Assembly (NCBI GenBank): GCA_030141605.1
Contig: JAQGDQ010000150.1
Span: 418,627 to 482,626 of the forward strand
DNA from: Tubiluchus corallicola
Lineage: Eukaryota; Priapulida; Priapulimorpha; Priapulimorphida; Tubiluchidae
Reading direction: 5' to 3'
Length of the DNA: 64,000 nucleotides
Part shown: positions 1-13,000 of the stretch, in pieces
Layout: the number at the start of each line of letters is the position of its first letter
Position numbering within the stretch: position 1 is the stretch's first letter
The notes under the pieces: model-generated
Database searches by the model: none
What the model was told of the DNA's origin: nothing
Seen by the model: only the letters and a program-made list of their open reading frames with translations
Translations under genes and position numbers: made by a program

Positions 1-3000
1 TGATCTGAAACTCGATGTTCTGGAACAGGAGCTTCGTTTACCTTTTTCATTTATCAGTGGACATATCCATGAACTCAGAATACATGTGCCATGGACAAAA
101 TTAGGATCAGAATCGGTTATAGTTTCTATCAATACTATTGAATGTATTTTGAAGCTGGCTAGTCCTGATAATGAAAAAGTCCCTTCAGCTGACTTTCAAA
201 AGTCTGAATCACAGTCATCTCTTAGTGACTACAAAAAGAAGCATCAGCAAAAAGATTCTCAGGACATACCTCCTGGTTACATACAGACTGTGGTGAACAG
301 GATAATGAACAATGTCAGCATTGTTGTTACAAATTTAATCTTGAAGTATGTAGAAGATGATATTGTTCTCTCAGTGAATGTGAAATCAGCTGACTGCCAT
401 ACAGTAAATGCAAATTGGGAAAGAAGCTTTGCTGATGTTACAGCAGATGACTTGTGTTTGCATCGAGTTATTGAACTATCCGACATGACTATGTGCCTTG
501 ATAAACGAAGTTCTAGTGGCAAAATAGAAATTTATCAAGATCCACTTGTGTACAAGTGTTTATTAACTTGTAGAATTCAGTTGAGATATGACAACGAGTA
601 TGCGAAATTTCCATCACAAACAACAGTAAACTTGTTTTGCCAAAATTTAGAAGTTTCTCTTACAGACCAACAGTTGCCAATGTGGATAAGGCTTATTAAT
701 CTTGTTGTAACTATGTATTATGGACAGCTTCCAGTACAAATCTACAAGCAGAAGATACAACAGCAACTGGCAGAAACAGCTCATTTAAAGCCTTTGCATA
801 TGCTAGGTAAAACCTCCATTTCTGTTAATATTTTTATAAGCAGCTTTAGTTTTGCGCTGTGTAACAAACTTATCACACTGTGTTTAATTCTAGCTAGTTG
901 TAATTAATTTCATTTTTATACCATAGAGCTAGAAGAGCAACTTACCACAGAAGACCAAGGTTGGATTAATTGGGCCTGGTCCTATGTTCCATCTATATTA
1001 CCTGAAGGAGAAGATGAGGAAGCAAGTAGTGAACCTGAAATGAGGAAATTTACACCAGCAACTTTCCAGTTTGGTGCATACGTAGCTAGAACTGTGATCA
1101 CGTTTAAAGTTAGTAACTACTGTTTTAAAGTAGATTAATAAACTGGATACGATTACAAAACTTTACAACTTGAATAGAATTTTAGCAAATGTACGTAATA
1201 TGCTTTTGTGTATTGTACTGATTTGTTTAGCCACAGTTTGCTTCTTGTCATTCATAAATAATCTTTTTCAGCTTACTGAAATATCTCAAGCTTTTGGGGC
1301 AAGTAAACTGATCTTTTATCCCTTCATCAAAGCAGAGCTTGAATGCGGAGCTTTAGAGATTATGATAAAAGGCCTAGAATTTTCAAACGTGCAAATTGGA
1401 ATAACCAGTGGAAAAGTCTCATCACTGGGTGAATGCTTATGTGGCAATAAAGACTTTGTTAACGTTGAAACTCCCGCTTTAGATCCGTGTTTTTTTGTCA
1501 TCGGTCCTACTTCTAGCACAGCTTCTCAGTATTTATCAAGGTCACTGTTTCTCAATGGAGAGCAAAGTAGGGAAACCAGTCTTGATGTTTCTTTGTCGTT
1601 GCAAGAACATCTGCAGAAGTTTGATGAAACTACTGCTGTGGAGAAATATGGTGCTTTTTGGCTAGATTATGTTTATACACTTCAGCTGCCAGATGATGAC
1701 GAAGAGATTGATATTAACGATCTTGAACATAGTAATTTGCAAGAGGAGGCTAACTTGAGAGTAGTGTTTAGTAACTTTTTAGCAACTGTTTCTAGTAACT
1801 CTCATCATCGTGTTCAGCGATTTATCCATGCGGCAAATGATCATGATTATTTACCTTATCACATGCAAGAATCAGGTATGTTTTCTCCATTATTAAGTGC
1901 CTACCAATAAATTATAATCGAAAACATTTTTCTTTCTTCCTAACTGTTACTTTTAATTCTAAGAAATAGTCTGTTATATTTATGTGCACCTCAGTAGTAT
2001 GATAATTAGTACAGAAGTCTAGATTTAATTTCCCAGTTTAGACATTCACATTTTTTTTAATAATTGTACTATATTTCTAGTCATTGATTATCTACATGTT
2101 TATTTATTCAGATCAAGTGCTAGTTAAAAGAAAACAAGTACCTTCAACAGAAGTCAAAAAGTTAGAAGAATTTGTGCCAAATCGAACTCAGTCTCTTGTA
2201 TTACTTAATCCAAAGATAAATTTTCTGCCTTGTGATCACCAGACCTGTGATATATCTTTGAAGCTAAACAGACAGAAGAAAAGATCCAGGAAGAGTGCTT
2301 CATCTGAGCAGAAAGTATCGATGCATACTATTCCACTTCTGTCAGTAACTGCTGCAAAATTTAGTGTGGAAAGATGTAGTGCCATGTATCCAACACGGGT
2401 AGCACAAGTGGCAAGTAGCACAGAAAAGTCTTGTTCCTCTTTGTTACACCATGCTTATGTTCATACACAATACAATGTTTTTGAAGCCAGTGTTTCACTT
2501 TCCCAAATTAAAGGACAGACAATATCTGAACTCTCCGTTGTCATCATGCCTAGGTGGGACAGTGCATTTTATACCAAGAATTTAGCACTGCCGGTTTACT
2601 GGCAGACTCAAGAACCCCCATTATATGAATGTCAGCTGGAATTACCACATGTTGAGCTATTTCTTTCTCCACCGCAGGCTTTTCTCTTATCCAGATTGCT
2701 GCGTAGCTGGACCGGAGGACCAAATGATGTCAACATTTGGACAGAAGATTCATTGCTTGCAGATGCACTATGTACTCAAGGCACGTCTTATAATTTATAA
2801 GTTCTTCTAAATTTGCGAATGATAATGATACCATTTACATATATGTAGCTGTGAATTTAATGTGTTCAAAATAATGATTTTATTTTTTGTTTCACATAAT
2901 TACTTGAGGAAATTAGGAATTTGCTAAAAAATAAAATGAATGATTTCAGCATTTTATCTTAACATTTGTGTGCTTGTTGTCTGGCTTGGAAAAGGCCACT

Positions 3001-4066
3001 ACATTTGTTTACTTCTGCAATGCTTTTTGTGATTGTAGATTTCACTCGAATTAATCCCCTTATTGAGTGTTCTGTCCTGGATGTAAAATGTAAACTAGTT
3101 TGTACTAAAGAGTTGTTTGCTGGAAAAATTCAAATTAAGATGTTTCGCATTGGTCTTGAATTTAAAGGTAAGTAACTTTACCGGATTTTTTCACGTTCTT
3201 TAAAAATTTGTCACCAAGCACTAACAATACAGTAGGTCCTCCCTTTAAACGTACACAATTTTATGATTATTTGTTTTACCATAGTCAGATTTTTCTTAAT
3301 GACGGATATTTACTTGAGCAACAAAGTTTTAGCCATTCAAAACACTAAACCTCTCTGTGTTGTAGACGATTCTAAAAAAAGCTTCTAGGTATGGAAATCT
3401 ACTGTTTTGAATAGCTGTCTTTGATGATTGAATTTCAGTGCTCACATTTGTCTATCTATTTATTAATAGATGCTAATGATAATAACTGCATGTTAACTGC
3501 TTGTGTTTAAAAAATTCCCCTTCTGTTTATGTGTACGAGCCACCATTACAAATACAGTGTACAATAAAATGTATTTTTTCGATAGTGCATTTAATAAATG
3601 TTAGTGTAATCAATGTAAAACCTGTGAAAATCTTGAATCATAATTATTCAGTTTTTGTTGTTCGGTCTTATGCATTTACACGGGAGATATGGCTTTATTT
3701 TTTATTATAGTAGCTTTATCTAGCCACATTCCATTTAGTAATATATTAATGCTGTTAAGCGAGGACTGTGCAATGCATTAATTTGTTTCTTATGTTTTAG
3801 TTCTTAGTAGTAAAATGTTAAACTTATCGATGCTTTCATTAGTTAAGTTATATTTAGTTTAGATTATTTAAGAAAAACAAAATTTTAAACTTCATTTGCA
3901 GATAATGGCAAGGATTGTCTGTTGCCAGTATTGCATGGTCCAGCTAAAACTGAAGATCTTCGTTGTGCAGACTCTCTAGTAGCTGAAAATGAGGATTCAT
4001 ATTCTGCCATAGATGAATATTGTCTATCAAGTCTAATACAGTTTCCAAGTGTGGAAAACAGGGAAA
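1..4066 (+). CDS. VPS13B: VPS13B exons 1-6: chorein N-terminus and first repeating-groove segment
   Basis: Exons: 1-806 (partial at left), 927-1108, 1272-1875, 2112-2780, 3039-3167, 3902-4066. Exon 1 encodes the conserved chorein continuation HIHELRIHVPWTKLGSE, then the PPGYIQTVVNR and LKYVEDDIVLSVN segments typical of VPS13B. Exon 2 carries the acidic WAWSYVPSILPEGEDEE stretch, which precedes the conserved GAYVARTVITFK strand ending at the exon 2/3 junction. Exon 3 includes FGAFWLDY-like GAFWLDYVYTL. Exon 4 ends either with a GC donor (AAG|GCACGT, exon end 2780) or with a weak GT donor at 2772 (exon end 2771); both keep phase 1. Window-protein residues are about 1-851. In known VPS13 proteins this part is the donor-membrane end of the lipid channel. 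Confidence 0.93.
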
Positions 4067-7000
4067 GTGAGTTTGGGCACAGATTGTATGAATGATTAGA
4101 CGCTGTAACACCTCATTTGCTTGTGCTTGATACCAAATTGAAAATTCATAATCTTTTCAGTGAAGTGTACTTGGTCATGATTTATGGTAAAAATGTGTGA
4201 TACATTCGTAGTTCATAGTTATTAACAGGCATTAAAATGAAAAAAATGTATTCTCACAGTTTTTTAGTTTGTATCTTTTTTGCAGTTTCTGGTTTATGTA
4301 ATTTAAAGCTGCTAGGAGTGATTTATTGTCTTGATCCAACTCTGTTGACGTGTTGTTCATATCGGCCTCACCCGATTACACCCTGCAATGAAACTGGAAA
4401 ACAAGTTCATCTTAGGATTTTCAAAGAAGAGAAGGCAACTGCAGACAAAAGTGACACAAATAGAACTGCTGGTACTATGTTTTTGACATTATTTAATTAT
4501 TATTGTCTTATTTCTTGCTCCATTATATGGCGTGGAAGGACGAAAGATTTCAGCATGAAATCGTGTATTGAATTGGATTGGTTTTTTTAGAAAATGTATC
4601 TTAGCAAGCTCACTGATATAATTACAGAGTGAACAAAGTGTGCAAAGTATTTTGAACTATTACATGGTTAGCTTATTTGATTTATCTGAAAAAACCTAAA
4701 AGTTTGTGCATTTGTGCTAGTGTATGTAAGCATATGTAGCATATGTAAGCCTAAAAATATATTCTTTACTATACGTATATGATATGCTGCTTGTTTGTTA
4801 TAGCTGTATTTACTGTAATGATGCTTTGTAATACATTAGTAAGTTAAAAAATTGAATTGGGTATTTTTTCAAGGTTCTTGTCTTTCAAATTCTATGATGT
4901 TAAGTAAGACAACACCAACTCCGACTAAAACAACAACTGGCCCTCTCACTGTCGACAACTCAACTCCAGTTAGTCATGGGAGATGGTTTCGTGAAAAACT
5001 TTTCACTTGTTATCCTTTATTGAAAAGTCTTGTTGTACAGGTATGTGATTTATACATTCTAAGAACTACCAAATGCTATACTTGCAATCTGTGCTTTGTA
5101 ACTAAATTAAATTCAATATTTAGTGTAAGCAAAGTTATTGTTGCATCATACCTTAAATCTGCCAAGTTTATTAGTTTCTTATGTTTTCCAGGGCTTAAAT
5201 TAATGTTTTCTTGGAGCCTGAACTTATATGCTGAGTATGATCTTATTAGTGATGTAAAGTAGTACTCTTCATTTAGGTTGATATTCTGCCATGCGTGTGT
5301 TTCATTCCCTCTGCTCCAATGCCGGCTTTGCTAAAGCCAAGAAATCACCTGACCGATGAATTACGGCTACTTTATCAGTCTGGCATGTTGCCTAGTACAG
5401 TTGTTTTAGTTTTTCCACATTTGCTGGCTAAGAGCAGTGGCAGTACAGGTTTTTCCAATGATTTTCCTGTTCCAGCTAAAGAAAGTTCTGGTGAGTCAGT
5501 AAGAATAGCTTTACCTTTGCCTGCTTTTCATATCTTTGCTTTTACTTTGTATTAGTTTCAATGATTTCAGATATTTTTCCTGCAAACATACTTTATAAAT
5601 TTGTGATTCACTGAAGTTATTGTTTTTAAATTTCTTTATTGTTTCCAAAATCTCATCAGTGTACTTTATGGGTTATTTTTTACAAGAAAGCATTGCATGC
5701 ATTTTTGTCTGATCATTTTGTAGTAAATAGCTTATTTTATTGCTTTTGTTTTAAGAAAAGAATACAACATTCCTAGAAAATAGATTATTGTTTTGGTATG
5801 TTTAAAACATAGGTGATAATCTCCCATGGAAGATCAATTTATCAGGATTTAACATTTACACACTTCATAAGCACCACAAGCCACAGTATGTTATGGAACC
5901 TTTTGACCTTACATCTACTCTAGCTATTGCTGTGAAACATCACAGTGGTGAAAAACAGTCTATCAAATCACTTGGTTTAGTCGTGCACAATGATGCAAAG
6001 ATCTGCAGTTTTGCTCTGTCCCTTAAACAGGTACATAGTTCTTGTTTTTGTAAGTAACTATCATCTTGTTAGTTAGTAAGAGTGAATATTATTCGTTTAG
6101 CTTTCTGATTATAAAGAAGAGACCAGAGGCAAAGTTAATATTTTTAATTACAGTTTAACACTACTGCATTGTAATAAGTGCGATATGCTAGACAGATTTT
6201 TTTAGCATTTTGGAAAAATATGATCTAATTAATCTCCATCACACAATATAAGACTTTTTTGTAGGTTGACTTAATTTGCAAGGTAGCAGAACAAGCTCAT
6301 CAATTCTTCTTACATATAATGGAAAACAGGAATGAATCTAGTGTCCTGTCATTATCACTTCCTATTGTTATACCAACTAGTGCAACATCAGTCAGTCAGC
6401 CGGGTAGCCACTTCACTGAGGCAAACATCGAGTAAGTGTGTGTGTGCGTGTGCGGGTGTGGGTGTGCGTGTGGGTGCGCACGGACGTGTGTGTGTGTGTG
6501 TGTCACTTGCGTGCCTATGGTAAAATTTTAAAAATTGCAAACAATTTCGAAAAGGTTTGACTTTCACACTTGTTGAACTTAAAATAAAGAGAATCCAGAA
6601 ACCTCTGATAAATCTGTGGAATTGTGTGATTGAAGTAAATTCTCATGATGCAACACATTTATTTGCGAAGACAAATTATGACAATTATGGTGAAAGGAAC
6701 TGATGATTCTGTACAGGTTAGCCAGTAAAAACAAAATAATGCAGACTAAGTGCTTATTTTCATGTATGGCTTTTTTCATGTATAAAGAGATTTCTCTTTA
6801 AAAAAATTTATATCCTTAATGCTGCACTTTATTTGCAACTTTTTATTAATTAGAGCACAAAATACTGAAGTGAGCGTAGAAAAGCATAAACAAATGTCGT
6901 CATCATTGTGGATGCAGTGGACTGTTGGTCGGCTTTCAATTTCTTGCTATGGGAGACTACCCAGCAAGAAAGGTACCAAATTACAAGTGAAGTGACATCT

Positions 7001-10000
7001 CTTTTCGCTTGTCATGGCATTTTTTACATAAATTTTTACTAAAATAACACATTAATAAATTCACTTACAGAATGATATTTAATTTTTACCAATAGAATTT
7101 AGTAGCTTTATCCTTCTTTTTATATTTTTCATACAGCTTTTTGTGTGCAAATGCTCTTGGATGATATTGTGTCATCAGTTGATCTTCAGGAAGTTTATCA
7201 GAAAGCTAAATTGAAAGTGACAATGATGGATATTACCCATTATGAAAAAAGGTGAAGAAATCATCTGAGTTGATATGAACCATTCATTTTTAGATGCAAG
7301 CAAGTATTGTGTGCATTGATTAGTTAACTTGTTTCTGAATGTAATTCAGGAGATTTTCATAGCTTTTGTGATGATGTTGATTGCATGCTTACTGTGTTTC
7401 ACTTGGAAGTCGTTAAAATGAGTTTTTGGGCTGTGGCATATTAAAGCTTAGAACAAGAAAACTTTGTAATCTTTTATTATGTAAACTTTGGGAAAGATGC
7501 TTTACCCTCTTCGGTTATGTGGGTTGTTGTGAAGTGCTTTATAGAAATAATGGAAGATTATTCCTCAGTTGTGTTTTTCTGATATGTAGGTCTAAGGAGC
7601 TTATACTAATCTAAACAATATCATTTTAAGTATTTTCTTGCAGTTTTCACTACTATACATTTTTTATTATTTTTCTTGCAGTGATGTTGGGCAGTGGGTA
7701 ACAGGCCCATTTCAGGGGGTCGTGTTTACCTGTACTGAGAAACTAGCTCATAACACACAAATATTAAATTTAAAAGCAGGCTCGGTTGAGGTGAGTCTTA
7801 ATAGAAAAATCAACTTGCCAATAGTAGACAACTGTAAATTTTTATTAAAGTCATGCAAAAATTTTATAATTAATCACTTTAATTGCAGTAATTCATGTAG
7901 TATTTATGTTGCCGTATAACTATTTTCCTCTTTTATATTTGTGTTTTCTTAAATTATATATGTTTATCACCTAACGGTAGTTACCTGTTTTTCAGGCTTC
8001 TTCATACTTTCCGATGTTTCCGCCACATGTGCCCTACAGATCTCATGGTTTCTTGTCGATGATATTTACTAGAGCGCAGAACAAAAACATTCAAAAACGG
8101 TGGTGGGCTGACAAAACTGACAGCAGTGATAATTGTCCTGCACCTGCTGCCTTACGTTATGTGAATGAAATAGATGTCACTTTGCAGCCATTTGATTTTG
8201 TTGTTTACATGCCAGTTATTACTAGAACTGCAGAAATTATGAACAATGTAATGCGACTTGCACATTTCTCTATGAAAGCAAAGAATGATGACACTGGAAG
8301 ATCACAAATGTTGTCCTCAGGATTATACTTTACCACAGATAGTCTACCATTAGTTTACTTTAAAACCAATTCCATGAGAATCATTGTACCAGAACTGAAA
8401 GAAAATCTTAAACTACCTATGGAAGAATCTCACAAAACACATTTGAACAAGACCGTGTTGACAAAAGAGTCCTTACCATCACAGGATGTTACACAAGTTG
8501 ATGATAGTAACAACACTAAACATAATGCAGACTTTCAAAATGTTAATTGCAGTTTACATAATGCAGTTGCTCTTAATTGCAGTGCAGACATGCTTGTTTT
8601 ACAATTAGACGGATTTTCTTTAGCTCCCCAAGCAGATAATCCCCTCCCAAGACTGACGGTACACAAAGATTTGTTCCTTAAGGCTGTAAAAGCTCACATG
8701 ACTCAGATACCTGGATCTGACATAGAGGATAGGCAATATCAACTAGATTTATGTGGCTTATGCATTAGCACAGGTGTGTTGTAATTATTATAAAATATTT
8801 ATTTATATTTGCATCACACTAGTGTTAATCGTGTTCGTGTTAATTAGTGTTAATCACAGCCATGTTAATTATCTTGTTTTCATTTTAGGAAAATGGGACT
8901 CGATAGTATTAAGAGGTCTGAACAGGGATAATGATGAAACAAGTAGCAAAGGTCAGAATCCTGCTATGGAGTGGAACTATGGAATGTTACAAAAGGAGTA
9001 TGTTTGTAATTGTTCGTTATTAGCTTATGTATAGCTATTGTATCATTAATGTTTTTTACATCGTATAAATTTAATATTCCAGATATTGTCCATGAATTCT
9101 GAATTTTTCTTTGATATGTTTGCAAGATAATTGATCTGTGAGTAGTAACATGTAGGCCTTTTCCAATTGCTGAATTGCTACAATTCACAGTGACCATGAG
9201 TTGCTAATACTTTTATAGGCATAAATAATATAAAGATAGTCATTGGTTTAGTTATTGACTTCAATGCTAAGTACTATGTTCCAACACACATTCTGGTATT
9301 CTGTTGTGCTGTGGTTTTCTATTGTTTTTCATTCTGATTTTTTTCAGTGAGGACTATATTCCAGAAAGTATTAAGTTTGTTCCTCTGGCTTCGAAATTTG
9401 ATGTAAAACTGGTTGTAGCACCTGCTGTTGTTCACAAGTCTGTGGTTATTCAAGGAATTGCCCCAAGTGCTGTACGTATCTGTTGTTTTTCGCTCTTAAA
9501 ATGCTAGACATGGCACAATTGTTGACGTCAATGTCAAGTTTAAGGGTAACCACAATCACTAATTTTGTTATTTTGCCATTCTCTATAATTATATTTCATT
9601 TTCAGCCAATTCTGGTCTGTGGACATTCAATTGAAATTAATGTAACCAGCGACATCGATTTTTTTATCAATGTGCATCAACTTGCTCTCATGCACTCCGT
9701 CTTTTCTACAAATATTTCTCAGTTTGTGCAAACTGCTGAAACACGAGAAGTACATAGGAGGACTGTCACTAGCCAGGTCTTAGGAAGAGACACTAGATGT
9801 GTGTCTGCAATCAATGACAGTGGTATTGAAAGTGAAGTTTCTGTCCAGAGGGATGTACAGAGTCAAGAATATTCTCTGTTGACTGATATTAATTCAAGCC
9901 TTCAACAAGCTGTTACTGATGACACCGCAGTTAAGTTCTTGTCAACACCAGAGAATGACCACTTTATTCCATTTGACGTTTTGTTAACAGCAAGTCGTGT

Positions 10001-13000
10001 GTCACTGGCTTTGTACATTATCTCTGAGCCTGACAGATATCACATTTCATCTGAAGTCCAAGAAGTTTTGTCAAATAAAAGAAAAAGTAAAAAAGATAGT
10101 GTGCCAGAGAAGCCTTGCTTTATTTCATGTCCAGTTGATGAAACACCTGTTTTAATCAGCACTGATAGTCTGGTTGCTAAAGATAGCAGACTACGATATT
10201 CTTCGGGAGACAAAATGACAGATAGGCACAGTTCAATTTCAACTGCTTCTTTATTACCAGAAGACATGATGCCAATGCCTCACAATGAACATTTAGCTGG
10301 CCCACAGGTTCCCATGATAACACCCTTGCTAGGTTGGGCAAAATTGGACCATAGCGCTCATGATAACCTGTTACCGGTTATAAGTGATGAACTGGATGAA
10401 CACAATCAAACTGGAATGCTCAGTCCAATAAAGTCTGCAGAATCATTTATGACAGCTGAAGAAAGTCCCGTCGTAAATTGCGTTATCATTCCAATTTTGT
10501 ACGCAGTTCTTTCACAACCGCACACCTATATTCAATGCAAACCTACCAAACAAAAGATAGAGGCCTCTTGCTATAATGTGATATTAAGAGGAGGAGAAGA
10601 GATTCTTTTCTTAGATGGTAAGAACTCCTGTATAACAAAATTTTTCAATCATTTACTTTACAAATTTGTTTGTTATGAAATTATAATTAATAACTGCCAA
10701 TTCATTTTCTTATTTTGAAACTTTTTAATTTTCTGTATTTTAGAAAATAGTGAAAAGATTGTAGCGGCACCTTCAGACTATACTTTTCATTGGTTAGAAA
10801 CAAGGCAAGGCAAAGCTAATCCAAAAACTGGTCTGATTCCACCATTTTACACTTTGACTATCTACAACTTTCTGACTGAAGATGGTTTGTGCATTTTAAC
10901 TAGTATTTTAAAATAGAAAATTGATTTATTGTCTTATTCAATGTTTATTAAATTTACCACATGGCTTTAGAAATAGTTTTCCTGTTTTGTATTGTGAGCT
11001 GTAACTTTGAGACTACGCTTTTGGTAAGACCTGTTACGTTCGTAAAGTATTTTTGTAAAAAAATGCTTAAAACAAAAATTATATTTTGCAGTTTTACTCA
11101 GCAACTCTATTACTGCTTTTTTGTCTCAGGCTTTTTGCACTTTTGTACCCTTTTGCCTTTCTCTTTGCTGTTCCTGTAATTTATCATTTGCCTTTTTTGT
11201 TACAGCTAGTGTTTCAGTGAAAGTTGAAAGACCTGCAAGAATAAATGTAGGATTCGAAAATATAACACGGCTTATGGAACACTGGCACAAAATACAGAAT
11301 ATACCTCATGTGCCTTTTTATATGGGTGACTTTGACTTTTTTTTATCTTGAGTTGTGATACAAAGAAAGGCTAGTTTTAACTTTGAGGAAAATTATTGTA
11401 CATATTTAATTTACACGTTATGTTTGAGCGTGCTTTTTCCAAGGAAGCAATATTGCACACAGACACATAATTTGAAGTATTCAGCAGTGTGAGCAGCTTA
11501 TCGAGAAACTAAGGGTGTTCATATTTGTGGATTTTATTATTTTGCTTTTCAATGTTTCTTACGTAATTATTTATTGAAGCTGGATTTTTTTTCACCTGTG
11601 CAAACCTTCAGCTCTTTTGTATGAAAAAAACATTTTCACACACAGTGTGTCATATAGTTGGTTAACGTGTGCCTTTTACTTGCAAATAAATAATCATATC
11701 GATTTGTTTTTTTACATTGTTCTGGTATGTAATTTTACAGGAAATAGCTGTACAACTGAAAATGAAGCCAGCTCCGAATATCTTAATAAAGTTCCATCAT
11801 TTCTATTAAACTTGAGCAGCATTCACATTTGCACTGCAGAACTAGTTGTGAGTCTAGAAACATTTCCTTGTCCTGAGCAGCCACAAATCGTTGCATCTTT
11901 GTTGAGTTGTGATGCAAAAGTGATGTTGAATTTATTCATAGAAAGTAAGTTTTTTGCAGTTTTAGACGGTTTGTCATTTTGTTTGTTTTTTTCTTGCTTA
12001 TTTGTCTGGTTTGTCTTGCTGTCTGTTCGTCTATTTATTTGCTCTCAAACTAATAGAGAATTTTTGCAATTTAGAAGTAGGTGAATAGAGTGAACATAGA
12101 GAAATTTTTTGCAATGTTTATTGCTGATTTTGATTTGTAGTTGTGTTTGGTTTGTTTGGATGTTTAAGTACTATAGTTCTATACGTAGTATTGCATACTC
12201 ACAGACTGTGCAATTTTTGTTTCATTTGATTTTTATTTTAGGTACGCCTGATGAAGCTGTTTTCTCCGTTGACTGTGATGGCTTACTGGTTAAATTGTGT
12301 TTCTGCAATACTTGGCATTATTTTCTGGGGCCACTTTCGTTTAGAGCAAGCATTGGAATAATTTGGGTGGGCGGACTCGTCAGCATTAAAGCTGTGCCAT
12401 TATTAACTGCAATCATCGAAAGCAATATTGTTACAGTGCGCTGTGGTCAAGAGCATTTGCATTGTTTTGATATGGTGAAGCAACACCTGGAAGAACTGTT
12501 CAAGGTATAAAGTGATTATCAGTATTTACTAATAACTATAACTACAGTGTGATAACTGTGTTAGATATATATTTTATAAGTTATAATGTTTATTTTTTTA
12601 AAGTCCTTATCCTTTAAGGCAAATGAAAAAGAATGTGAAATGTTTGCTTAGTTGTATCACTGTTAAACTACAATTATTATACATTTATAGAGCAACATTG
12701 ATGATAGAGTAAATCAGATTAAACTAGGCAAGCCTTCATCACGTCACCTGGATATAATTCAAGGCAGAGATGATTTGAGAGCAGGTTCATTCCGATATGT
12801 TCACGACACAGGTACTGTTTACTGTTTCCAAAGAAAAGTCAGACTGCATTTCTTATAGATCGAATTTAACCAATTGCTGTGTCGAGGTCAGGTAGTGGCA
12901 TGGCAATGGAATAAATGACTAAATCTTAGCCCACTTTCTAATGAGTGAAATAATAGTGATTAAAAATAAAATTCTCTAAAAATTTTGGGAAAACCTCAGA

